A stretch of DNA of 64,000 bases, from contig OZ037919.1 in assembly GCA_964035575.1 (NCBI GenBank), positions 186,001 to 250,000 on the forward strand, in the 5' to 3' direction. Both the position numbers and the translations under genes were made by a program. The notes under the pieces are model-generated. The model made no database searches. It was not told the DNA's origin and saw nothing but the letters and a program-made list of their open reading frames with translations. This DNA is from Rhynchopus sp. YZ270_cl-10. Its lineage: Eukaryota > Euglenozoa > Diplonemea > Diplonemida > Diplonemidae. Positions 42,641 to 52,298 of this stretch are shown here, piece after piece; within the stretch, counting starts at the first letter, position 1, and each line of letters begins with the position of its first letter.

Positions 42641-42975
42641 TTTTAAATTTTGCAGCCAATGTGGGCGAAAAGCACAGTTTTCGGTTTTTCCCTCCACAGC
42701 GTTTAGCCTTGAGAGTGCGAAGTCAGCTGGTGTGGACGGTCAAAAAAAAAAAGAGGTGAGTGCTGGTGGTGTGCACTTCGAATAGCCTCTTCTGCGCAAA
42801 AAAATTAATAAAAAAACCCAATGTGTGTCATCGAGTGATTTGTGTAATGGGTGTAATGTATTTTTTTGTTCTTTCAAAAAAAAAAAGTTTTGTTTATGTT
42901 CTTTAAAAATGATAACACGGCCCTATCGAGATGGTGAGTTTTTTTTTTTATTCTTCTTTTTTTTTTTCTCTTCCC

Positions 42976-43043
42976 AAAGGGCGCATGTTGACCCTCTCAA
43001 ATACTTTCAATTCTGTGAACTGAATGTGTATTGAATCTAATTC
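42976..43043 (+). repeat. H10 hairpin repeat, copy 1
   Basis: AAAGGGCGCATGTTGACCCT, then CTCAAATACTTTCAATTCTG, TGAACTGAATGTG and TTGAATCTAATTC. It is matched by 59336-59408, where the hairpin is perfect. Confidence 0.85.
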
Positions 43044-43310
43044 TCTTCCCGTTATCATTTAGGTTTTTCTTCAAAAGGGAAAGTGGAAGCTATGCGCAGT
43101 TAGCAGCTTCGCCGTTCTCAGAATTATTTAAGAAAAAGGGGGGAGAAAAAAAAGGGGATGGGACGGTTTGCTCTCATCCCCCACCGGTATGTCCAGTCTT
43201 TGCCTTCGGTAGGTCATACGGCGCTCTGATGTCAGCAATTTTTTTGTTTTTTTTTGTTTGTCTTCGCTATTTGGAAACAAAAAGTGGAAACAATTTTTTT
43301 TTGGACAGTG

Positions 43311-43380
43311 GAGATGTGCACAAACTGTGGCAACACAACCGGGGCAAACTACACTACTCCAAACAATTTTATCAAACAAA
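43311..43380 (+). repeat. H12 A-tailed repeat, copy 2
   Basis: GTGCACAAACTGTGGCAACA, then CAACCGGGGCAAACTACACT and ACTCCAAACAATTTTATC, with an A run after. Close match to 22560. Confidence 0.8.
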
Positions 43381-44028
43381 AAAAAATATTAAAATGATCG
43401 GGTTAGTCCAAGTATCATGAAGGATCCTGTCTCCACAACTGATACTTCGTCTTTCCATTTTGATTCTTCATTAGGTTTTGCTGTATGTATATCCAAGGAG
43501 GCACACTAATCTTCATCTTTCAAATTTCCCCCCCAAACTGCACACCCCCCAGTTGTGACAATAATACACAACGAAATCAAGAGAAAGAAATATGGCATAC
43601 AACAGCGACAACAAACAGCAAAATAAATTGGGGCTGAAAAAAACAGGCTTTCCGCATTTTTTCCCGAACTCCCCCCCCTTCCCCCCTTTTTTTTGCACGA
43701 TTCAAGTGCGCGATAGTATGGAGAAACCATGCAGAAATAGGGTGAAAAAAAAAATAATAAGGGACCATATAAAACAGCAAAATTCGTGCACAAAATACCT
43801 TTTCGGCCCACATCAAACCAACCTTTTTTTTTCCCAACATTTTTCTACCTCCCTCTCTCCGGTTTTTGTGAAAGCCAAAAATTGCCATCATATTTTTTTT
43901 TTTTGCGTTTCGTTGCGTTTGTTGTCTGTGTTCTTGGTGTTCACACCATTCCCATTTTTTTTTTTTTCCCTCTTTCTTTTCCCCCCTTTTCCCCCATTTT
44001 TTTCCCCCAACCCAAAATGCGCATTTTT

Positions 44029-44080
44029 CAAGATGACTAAGCTAAGGTGACGAGACGCTTATTTTGTCATCATCCCTCTC
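44029..44080 (+). repeat. H1 hairpin repeat, with internal repetition
   Basis: CAAGATGACTAAGCTAAGGT, then GACGAGACGCTTATTTTGTC and ATCATCCC. The first block seems partly duplicated (GACTAAGCTAAGGTGACGAG). It is 580 bases before the CCCH gene. Confidence 0.65.
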
Positions 44081-44090
44081 TCCCTTTTGA

Positions 44091-44135
44091 TTGTCTACGC
44101 ACAGGAGGCGCATTCATCCTTTTTCAATTTTTTTT
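44091..44135 (+). repeat. H1b hairpin-family repeat
   Basis: GTCTACGCACAGGAGGCGCA, then TTCATCCTTTTTCAATTTTT. It has the GAGGC and CATTCATC...TTTCAATTTTT blocks seen also at 141, 6871, 42280, 43481 and 45971. Confidence 0.55.
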
Positions 44136-44266
44136 TTTTTTTGCCCCCCTTTTTTCCCTCTGGGTAGTGCTCCTCATGAGGGTTTTTTTTAGTCATCTTA
44201 CAAGTTTCGTTTCTTGTGGTGGATCTGTTTTCTAGCTAAAAAAAAAAAAAAAGGTTATTTTCCCTC

Positions 44267-44343
44267 TCTTCTATTTTGCTCTCTTTTTTAAGGATCCTGT
44301 GAAAAAAAAAAAAAAAAATGTGATAGCAGTTTATAATCAAACA
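44267..44343 (+). repeat. H11 repeat, copy 2
   Basis: TTCTATTTTGCTCTCTTTTT, then TAAGGATCCTGTGAAAAAAA, matching 25106 in order and orientation. Confidence 0.65.
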
Positions 44344-44658
44344 AAATTTATCCTCTTTCTCTCTTATCTTTCATCTTGTTTTTTCGGCAACTATTCTTCG
44401 GTATATGACTACGACACAGACGTTTTTTTTTGGACTCAAAAAAGGTTTTCTCTTCACGGCCAGGTAGTCAGTGGGAGCGAGCCACAGAATATTTGTTACA
44501 CACTTTCCGCACAAAAACAAACGTCCCCACACAACACACTCCAGGGTAACACACAACACACACACACACCTTCTTTATACACAAAAAAGCCACAAAACTT
44601 TCCCGTTTTCACTTTCTTTTTTCAAAAGAAGACTAAAAAAGGCTTTACAATAGCAAGC

Positions 44659-45885
44659 ATGTCCCCTTTCCCTCAGGGCAGCGACGCGCAGGGGCTTCTT
44701 CCTATGAGCGAGCTTGACGAGCTTCTGAACGAGCTGGGCTCGATGAACGGTCTTGGCCCGATCGGTGCCTCCAGCACCACCACGGCCGAGCCGGCACAGC
44801 CGGATATGGGGCTGCAGGTGTCCGACCTTCCGGCTGATTTCTTTTCTGCGATTCAGTCTGAGCTTGCGCTTGAGACCGCACCCGCTCCGCTGATGCCTCT
44901 CACAAAGGAGATCACCCCCATCACCCACAAGGACAACCTGCACGCCTTTTCCTTCGGAAACGATCCCACACCGCACACCGTCCACATGCACCCAGACCCC
45001 ATGATACAAAGCCTCACAGAAGCACTGCAGAGGCAGACCGCCCCCATCACCCCCATCGCCCCTATGCAGTACAACACCACGGTGCCTCCTACCGCTGTGA
45101 CGCCAAGCAGACCGACCCACGTAGTGTCTCAGGTTCCTCAGGTGGCGGTGGAGGCGGTGGAGACGCCGGTGTCTGCTGGGGGGAGCTGGGGCGCTTCCGT
45201 CATGGATTGGTCGTCGTACGCCTTCCAGGACGGAGCAGGGCAGCAACAGAAGGCGCTCCCACCGCGGAGCTCCCCAGATGCGCACAGCAGCTCCACGAAG
45301 ATGTCCTCTGAGGGCAGCATCGGGTCTGGCAGCGCTTCGGTTCCTCAGCCGCAGGGGGCTCCTGGTGGAGTGGTCACTGAAGCGGAAGGAGACGACCTGG
45401 ACAGACCAAAGGGCGCACCTCAGGTTGATTTGGCGAAGTTCAGAACAAAGGTGTGTCGCGCTTGGGCATCGGGGCAGACCTGTCAGTTTGCTGAGAGATG
45501 CGCGTTTGCGCACGGGAGGGATCAGATGAGGACCTCAGAGGAGCACAACCCGTATATGGATGTGTATGGAAAGAAGCAGGCGCGGGAGAGGGCAGAGGCA
45601 GCTGCGGCGGCGGCAGCAGCGGCATCGGCGTCGTTGGGGGGGTCGACGTCGTCATCAGGGACGGCAGCAGGGCAGACAATTGGCGGTGCAATTCAACGGT
45701 TCCGTGCGCAAAAGAACTCTCTGTCCTGGAACACCCCAGTCCCCGTGGCGGGTATCCCCCTCGCCCCGTCATACCAAGGAAGAACAGTCAAAGACGCAGC
45801 AACCTTCGGACCAGCAGCAGATGCAGGTGGACCCCAAGATGATCAGTTCACAGACCAAAGTGGGTGTGTTTGGTTTGGGAACTAA
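44659..45885 (+). CDS. CCCH zinc-finger protein, probable RNA-binding regulator
   Basis: The product is 408 residues. It has one tristetraprolin-type CCCH finger at about residues 258-290: FRTKVCRAWASG, then CQFAERCAFAHGR, spacing C-X8-C-X5-C-X3-H. Fingers of this type bind single-stranded RNA and often control mRNA stability. The rest is low-complexity: Ser/Thr/Pro-rich N-terminal half with an acidic helix (MSELDELLNELGS), a linker with DRPKGAPQVD before the finger, then an Ala-rich helix (RERAEAAAAAAAAASAS) and a Gly/Ser-rich tail. The frame is open 120 codons further upstream, but the start at 44659 is taken because TTTCTTTTTTCAAAAG, a likely acceptor, lies about 25 bases before it and the upstream part is not protein-like. 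In polycistronically transcribed euglenozoans such proteins are major post-transcriptional regulators; that link is inference. Confidence 0.85.
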   Translation: MSPFPQGSDAQGLLPMSELDELLNELGSMNGLGPIGASSTTTAEPAQPDMGLQVSDLPADFFSAIQSELALETAPAPLMPLTKEITPITHKDNLHAFSFGNDPTPHTVHMHPDPMIQSLTEALQRQTAPITPIAPMQYNTTVPPTAVTPSRPTHVVSQVPQVAVEAVETPVSAGGSWGASVMDWSSYAFQDGAGQQQKALPPRSSPDAHSSSTKMSSEGSIGSGSASVPQPQGAPGGVVTEAEGDDLDRPKGAPQVDLAKFRTKVCRAWASGQTCQFAERCAFAHGRDQMRTSEEHNPYMDVYGKKQARERAEAAAAAAAAASASLGGSTSSSGTAAGQTIGGAIQRFRAQKNSLSWNTPVPVAGIPLAPSYQGRTVKDAATFGPAADAGGPQDDQFTDQSGCVWFGN

Positions 45886-45970
45886 GTTGGAAAAAAAAAA
45901 TATTCAGGAAAACAACGATGTGGGTTAAAAAAAAATGTGTGTTTTTTTTCTTTTTCGTGTGGCGTTTTTA

Positions 45971-46018
45971 TGATGTGTGTTGTGCCCGAGAGGCTCATGC
46001 ATCTTCAAATTTTTTTTT
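45971..46018 (+). repeat. H1b hairpin-family repeat
   Basis: TGATGTGTGTTGTGCCCGAG, then AGGCTCATGCATCTTCAAAT and a T run. GAGAGGC-TCATGCATCTTCAAATTTT is the clearest link between the H1 and H1b tails. Confidence 0.6.
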
Positions 46019-46748
46019 CTCTTTTATTTGTTGTTATCTTCGTTGTTGTCCCCTGTCAAAACCCTTGCTTTTTTTCTTCTTTTTCCACTCCCCTTTTTTT
46101 TTATCTCCCCCCTCCCCACCCAAATCGTACACTATCAAAAAGGGGGTCGGACACAAAAAAAAAAATTGTAGTTGTCCGACCCTGGGTCGCAATGTTTTAC
46201 TATTACTCCTTTTATTCATTTTTTTTTCTCCAATTTTTTCAGTTTTTTTTTTAATGTTCAAATTTTTAGCCTTAACAAACCCCTAAAGGATAAAGTAAAA
46301 ATCCGAATGGGACTTTTTTTTTAGTAGTTTTTTTTAACAACCATTGTGTTAATCTTCCCCTGCTTCAGTAATTTACAAACAGCTTTTTTTTTTTTTTTAA
46401 AAACCCAGTAGCCCATTATTCAATTCTCCCTATTCTTTCTGCTAAGATACGTGAAAGAGAGAGGCATTTTTTTTGGGTCTTTCAGGTTTTGTTTCTTTCT
46501 CTCTATTTTTCAAAACCCCATGTCTAGGAGGGGGCGGAAAAATAGCCTTTTGCGGGATATCAGTTCAAAAAAAAAACGAAAAAAACCCTTCCCCTGCCAA
46601 TCACAGAGGGGGGTAGAGGAAGCAAAAACTTCGTGCGTGTGTTGTTGTATGACAATTGATACTTCCTCTTTTCCCCCTTGATCCCTCCCCAGCTCTCCCC
46701 CTCGTTCTCAAAAAGCTTCAAAATTCTCAAAAAATTAAAAAAAAAAAT

Positions 46749-46790
46749 TTCTTCGGGTGTCTACACTAAAACAACCAAGTTTTCAAAAAA
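46749..46790 (+). repeat. H2 repeat, 5'-shortened
   Basis: TTTCTTCGGGTGTCTACACT, then AAAACAACCAAGTTTTC and an A run. The first stem arm is missing, so this copy cannot fold like the others; 5' loss with an intact 3' end is the pattern left by target-primed retroposition. Confidence 0.75.
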
Positions 46791-47830
46791 AAAAAAATGG
46801 AAACAAAGGCAACTAAAACCGATAAGGAAAATGGAGTTTTGTACACAAAGTGTTATACATGTATTGCTTAGATAAATGTTCCAAAAAAAAAAGGTAAAAA
46901 AAAAAAAACACCATCGAAAACGAAAGCGGAGTTCCCTTTTTCTTTCCAAAAATGGAATTCAAAAATTAAAAAAAAAAAACACACAGTCTCACGCTTTGCT
47001 ATGACAACCCTTCGTGGTTTTGTGGCACAAAAAAAAGCGACCAAGTATATAGAGAAAAAAGAATTTTTCTCTTTTACAGTTATCCATATATTTACACAAT
47101 TGTCCGTACAGACAATAAATGTTACAACAATTTTAAAAAAAAAAAACACACAAAAACACAAAAAAACAGTGTATTGCACAAAAACGTGGCAACTCCATTA
47201 TTTCCAAGATTTTTTTCTCTTCTTTTACAAAAGAAATGTCATCAGAGAAGTTTCGTAATAATTCTCATCTCTGCCGTACTTTAACCGGAATGAAGTATGA
47301 ACCATTCTGTGGGTAGTTCTTAGCCTTTTCAAAAAAAAAAAACCCAAGCTTTCCCATTCACCCCTGTTCTTGAAGCTGTTGAAGCAGCAATACCGCCCAT
47401 TCCCTTACAGTTTTTCTTCTTTTTTCTTTTTTCTTTTTGTCCCATTCAATCAGTCTCAAAAAAAAAACAAAAAAAAAAAAAACAAAACCATTTCCTTTTG
47501 TGCAAAGCCTACCTTGTGGCTGCACGCTGTCACATTATCAAAAAAAAAAAATACAAACAAAAAAAAAAAAAATCTCAAAAAAAAAAGGGGTTCGCTTCAC
47601 TGTGGAAGCGTGCTTGTTTTGGTGTAGGTTATGTCTATTTGTGTGTCTTCTTTTATTTTTTTTTATTTTTATTTTTTTTATATGAGGTCCTTCCCGGGTA
47701 GTCCATCCCTTTGCTTCAATTGCTAGAATGATGGCACTATCCTCCCCTACTCCCGTCTGCAGTTGAGTGGTGGGAGGGGGAAATAGGCATTCCTCATTTT
47801 TTTTTTTATTTTTTTTTTATGGATCAGGAA

Positions 47831-48462
47831 CAGGGTGTTTCCTAATTTGCTTCCGCTTCCGGGGATTTGGAAAAAATTGGCCAGGGAAAAAATTTGCGGG
47901 AAAAAATTAGGGACGTATTTAAAGTGCTTATGTTTTGGTATTTTCCCGAAAGAAGTATGTTCGCTGTTCTGGATCGCTCCAATCATTCAAATAAGCAGTT
48001 TTCGGGAATTTTTATTTTCACCGATGTTGGGTACCGTGCGCCTGCGGCGCTGCCTGTTCCTACCAGTTTCTACAGGCAAACACTTGGCCCCCTTTACCTT
48101 ACACTGACGGGTTTTGACTAAAACCAAGGACTTGTCCATTTCGTCAAATTGACCCCACCACAGAACGGACGGATTCCGGAAATGCAAATGCCGATGTTTT
48201 CGGGCATTTTCATGTTTTCAGGATCAGGGAGAGAAAATCTGGGTTGTGGGATTTACCTGGTCCCCTTTTCCTTACACTCATTTTGACCAACACCAAGAAC
48301 TTGGCCATTTCGGCAAATTGACCCCACCACAGCGCGGACGGATTCCGGAAATGCCATTCGCGGTGTGTTTTGGGCCTGAAAACCTACCGTTTCTTCAGGG
48401 AAAAAATTTGCTTCCGGATGTCGAAATTTTCCGGAAATTTTCCGAAATTAGGAAACACCCTG
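47831..48462. mobile_element. hAT-like non-autonomous DNA transposon, element 3
   Basis: An exact 8-bp target duplication ATCAGGAA lies on both sides (47823-47830 and 48463-48470), with perfect 18-base inverted ends CAGGGTGTTTCCTAATTT. It is 632 bp with no transposase recognised. Inside are two direct repeats of about 110 bases (from about 48080 and 48256) carrying AAATTGACCCCACCACAG and CGGACGGATTCCGGAAATGC. Perfect ends and duplication suggest a fairly young insertion. Confidence 0.93.
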
Positions 48463-48747
48463 ATCAGGAAAGAAATAGAAATAGAAAATGCAAAAGAAGA
48501 AGAAAAAAAAAAACCCAAAGAACGAAAGAAAAATCCATTATCCCATCGCTCCCTCTACCCTTTTATTCAATACTCCCCCCCCTTTTTTTAACTTATAAAC
48601 TCCGCAGTGGGTTTCGTAATCAATACAACCTTTTTTTTTTTTTTAACTTTTACAAAGAGTAATAGGTGAAGCCTTTTTCCATCTTTAAAAAGGTGGGAAA
48701 ACTTTACTAATCTAACAACAATTAACAAAAAGGCTTATGCCTAATAA

Positions 48748-48844
48748 CTACCTGATTTTGACTCTGAGTTTATCGGAATTTTCTTTTTGCCGGCCGGCAA
48801 ACACAAGAAAATCCCAGTAAATTCAGAGTTCAAAATCAAGGTGG
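48748..48844. mobile_element. Foldback MITE (CCACCTGATTT family), 97 bp
   Basis: The whole element is an inverted repeat centred on TTTGCCGG/CCGGCAAA, with ends CTACCTGATTTTGACTCTGA and, on the other strand, CCACCTTGATTTTGAACTCT. It is flanked by AATAA on both sides, a probable 5-bp target duplication. The end resembles those at 18088 and 52768. Confidence 0.85.
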
Positions 48845-49106
48845 AATAACCCCAGCATTTACCGAGAAGTGTACAGTCTCCTTGAGACTGTTTCACATTG
48901 GGCAATGCAGGTATACACTCAAATACCACGGCGATATTTGCGTACCATTTTTAACACCAGAAATCTGTCTCAGTTTCCTTGTACGACTCTGTGAACACCC
49001 CCATTTTTTTTTTTTTTCTTTTCAGCGACAAGTTATCATCAGTGAAAGGAAGGAGATACTTTCTAATAAAAAAAATAACTCTTACCCGTGTAGTTGGGGG
49101 TAGGTA

Positions 49107-49165
49107 CAAAAAGTGGAGCTTGCCCAAAGGTGGCAACTACACTATTCCAACAATTCTTAAAAAAA
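49107..49165 (+). repeat. H12 A-tailed repeat, partial
   Basis: GCCCAAAGGTGGCAACTACA, then CTATTCCAACAATTCTTAAA and an A-rich tail. The 5' part differs from copies 1 and 2. Confidence 0.6.
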
Positions 49166-49571
49166 CAAAAACAAAAACAAAAAAAAAATACACTTTTTCA
49201 CACCCCTCCCTTCTTCTCATTTGTATTAACAACTCAGCCGTGCCCATGTTGGCCAGCGTGTTAGTGCGATTCAGAGAAGGGGGAGGGGGAAAGAGGGTGT
49301 GACAAAAAAAAAAAAGAAGGAAAAAAAATATGAACAGCGTTGGTTATATTGCAGAAGGGAAAACTGCACTTTTTTTTGTTTCTAAATCAATCCAAATATT
49401 ATCAAAAAGGGAAAAAGGAGGGGCAGAGCAAATGTCTCTGTGTCAATTGTACACGTGTTTTTTTCTTTCCCTTTCATTTTTTTTTTCTCTCTCCCGCTTG
49501 AACCAGGCCAGTTTCTATTTGAGACTGAGTACGCTTTTGGTTGTTTTTTTTATTTTTTTTAGCAATATTAA

Positions 49572-50378
49572 CAGGGTATAAGCTTGGATTTTGGATTTTT
49601 TCCAGAATTAGGTTTTTTGAAAAATTTTTTTTTGGTGGGGTTATAGCAGGGTATTATATAGCCCCCCTAGCCCCCACCAAAAAGGTGGTTTTGTGTGAGG
49701 CAGTCATTTTTTTCTGTGGGGGAAACGAAGCGAAAAATTTTCTCGGTATTTTGTGACCACGGCAAACCTACACCACCCCAACCCTGCGGAAAAGCCTCCC
49801 CTCCTCTGTGCAACCTTGGTAGCTTTCAGCCACTGGTGATCCGCAATCCGTAGTGGGTGTCAGCCTTATTGTCGGTAACCTCAATACATTTACAAGAAAC
49901 GGTGGCCATGGCACCCAAAGGTTCCTGGCGAAGCCACGGTATGCAACATTTCTAAAATCGCGCTTTAAAATTGCACTATTTTACAGGAAAACAATGTCAT
50001 GGGAAGGGTGTGAAAGCTTGTGCCGCAGGCGCACGGTACGCTACTTTTATTCTTTTCGCCACATCTTTTTTCTCACTCATAGTTGGGTTTTTCAAGCTCC
50101 GTCCGTCAAATGGAGCTCAACGAACCCTTTTTTGCGGAGCAAAAAAGGAAAAATGGCGCCGCAGGCAAAAAATTTTTAAGGTACAGCCTGGATGGTGCGG
50201 TCAGCAACCCAGTTCCCAAGGGCACTGCGTACTCCCGTGGTTCAACCACGGTTCTTTCCCCCATATTCCCCCCCCCCCCCCCCCGAAATCCAAATCTATA
50301 TATTTTTTTTTTTTTTTTCCCGAAAAATTTCAGAATTAGGTTTTTGAACCTAATTCTGAGTACCAAGCTAATACCCTG
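49572..50378. mobile_element. hAT-like non-autonomous DNA transposon, element 2
   Basis: An exact 8-bp duplication AATATTAA lies on both sides (49564-49571 and 50379-50386). The ends are CAGGGTATAAGCTTGG and, on the other strand, CAGGGTATTAGCTTGG, with the further motif CAGAATTAGGTTTTT near both. It is 807 bp with no transposase recognised. It shares the ~115-bp H7 block (49843-49965) with element 1. CGCCGCAGGCGCACGGTACG-like hairpins recur inside and outside it. Confidence 0.92.
49843..49965 (+). repeat. H7 block inside hAT-like element 2
   Basis: GATCCGCAATCCGTAGTGGG, then CACCCAAAGGTTCCTGGCGA and AGCCACGGTATGCAACATTT. Second copy of the block at 19540-19655, in the same orientation. Confidence 0.85.
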
Positions 50379-51306
50379 AATATTAAGGAGAGCTCGTCGT
50401 GGCCTAAACCAATCTTTTTTTTTTTTTTTTTTTTTTTTTTGTTGGCTTTGCAAGGTGTCCTTGCTGTCCAGAGATGGCTTCAAGTGACAATGTACCAGTC
50501 TACAAGAGGCTCGTCCAGCAGTTTTGTTCCCCTTCCCTTCCCTTCCCTCCCCTTCCCTCCCCATTTTTTTTTTATATTGTGATCAAAAAAGGGGGGATTT
50601 TTTTTTTGTTTTTTTTTTTTTTTGTGGAAGTACAGCAGGCTCTCCGCTAGGATTTCCGATTTTGAAAATATTCTGTTGATGGTCCACGTTGGTGGGGTAC
50701 ATGCTTGCGCCGCAGGCGCACGGTACGCAACTTTTTTTTTTACCAACGCCCGATTTTGACTTTTTTGGGACGTTTGAGCACTCACCTCTCCATATCTTCT
50801 TCTCCTGAGCTTTTTTGACAGGTAGAACGGGTCTGAACCACTCAACAGAACTTTTTTTTTTTTTTCTTTTTTTCCCCATTTTCAAAAAGTTCTGTTGACA
50901 ATCAACAGAACTTTAGTACCTAGCGGAGTGCCTGAAGTACAGTGCAAAGCATGCCTCCACATGCACAAGCATAAGCCCTCTCGAACCCTTCCCTCACCGC
51001 GTTGAACGAAAAGAATTCGGGGGGAAAAAAACATAGTAGCAACGAAACAAAACAAAAAAAAACGTGAAAGTGTAGAACCAAAAGGTGGCAATCAAAACAG
51101 ATTATCACAAAAAAGAAATACACCTTACAAAAACGAAAGAACTGCGGGCAGAGGTGATGGGCTCTCGAGATGAGGGTGAAAAAAAAAATGCAGGAACTGT
51201 TTTATTCCTTCCCTTGTGCATGGAAACTCGCACACATAGGCACCTTTCCTTGATAGATATGTCTTACCTATAAGTAAAAGCAAAACAAAGAAATAGGTCA
51301 ATATTT

Positions 51307-51370
51307 GAGTACAGACCCTAGGTTCTCAAAAAAGCGGGTCCTTAGGCGATTGTCGACACAAAAAAAAAAA
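51307..51370 (+). repeat. H6 A-tailed repeat
   Basis: GAGTACAGACCCTAGGTTCT, then GTCCTTAGGCGATTGTCGAC and ACAA with an A run. CCTAGG and CCTTAGG mark a longer-loop version of the hairpin. Confidence 0.6.
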
Positions 51371-51740
51371 GACGTTTGTTCTCTTAAAACAGTGTTTTTT
51401 TAAAGAGTGTCTGAATTCAACCAACAGATTATCAAAAAGGGGGAAAATAAAACAGAAAAAGGGTTGAGATTGTTGACAAAATTTAGCGCAAAACACGATT
51501 TCCCCCCCACTTTACCCTCAATAAACAAAAGCTAATGCAAACAAGAAAATGCTGATTTTCAACATTTTGAAAAAAAGAACAAGAAATTCTTGAAAACTTC
51601 AATTCCCCGTACCCACGATTAGAGGCTCCCCGCCACTATTTAGACTACTATTTCTTCTCAGCCTTTGACGGGCAACGTCTGCACACTTTCTAACCTTTTT
51701 TTTTGGATGTCATTTTCCACAAAGAAAACTACTATTCTCC

Positions 51741-51792
51741 GTGCCTGCTGTCCGCTGATGGACGGTTGAGGCGTTTGCACTTTGAACTTCTC
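51741..51792 (+). repeat. H3 hairpin repeat
   Basis: GTGCCTGCTGTCCGCTGATG, then GACGGTTGAGGCGTTTGCAC and TTTGAACTTCTC. Nested stems: GTCC/GGAC inside, GCCT/AGGC outside and GTGC/GCAC at the base. Confidence 0.8.
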
Positions 51793-52059
51793 TTTTTATT
51801 TTTTTTTTTTTTTTGATAAATTTCGGTCCCGCAAGAAAAGCTACCCTTCTAAAAAACGCTTCACGCACGGCAACGAGTGATCACCCTTTTCCCTCCTTTC
51901 CCCGTTTTTCTTTTTTTTATGTGATTTTGTGAATGACCGTTATCTCTGTAGCGCAAAGGGTACTTGCTTGGATCCCTCTTTTTTTTGTTTTCATTTCATT
52001 ACCCCCCAACCTCTTCTTTGCCCTTTCACTTTTTTTTTGCTGTGTGGCTTACTTTTGTT

Positions 52060-52105
52060 AAAGGTGACTAAGCACGAGGCTTAGGTTCATCTTATAAACA
52101 TTTCT
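52060..52105 (+). repeat. H1 hairpin repeat
   Basis: AAAGGTGACTAAGCACGAGG, then CTTAGGTTCATCTTATAAAC and ATTTC. The loop is shortened. The pyrimidine tract runs to ATGATAG at 52139. Confidence 0.9.
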
Positions 52106-52298
52106 TTTTTCTCTCTCTTCTCTTTTCTTACCATGATAGGATGAGCACCTCCACCCCTAGATAGGGATTTTTTTTTTCCTTTGCTTAGTCTTGATTTCTT
52201 TATTTTACCCCCACACACAACACACCCTTTTAGGTATTTCTCGAGCTGTTTAGCTTAGAATATGCCTTACTGCCAGATCAGCTTTTAAAAAAAAAAGC

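Larger units (their letters stand above)
42256..44658. other. 2.4-kb hairpin-repeat cluster between SPL-C and the CCCH gene
   Basis: No gene is supported. In order it holds H1b (42280), H1 (42344), H3 (42399), H1 (42594), H10 (42976), H12 (43311), H1b (43481), H1 (44029), H1b (44091) and H11 (44267), about one repeat per 240 bases. The part to about 42680 corresponds to a much shorter interval after SPL-B. The CCCH gene is preceded by TTTCTTTTTTCAAAAG, ending about 25 bases before its start. Confidence 0.6.
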
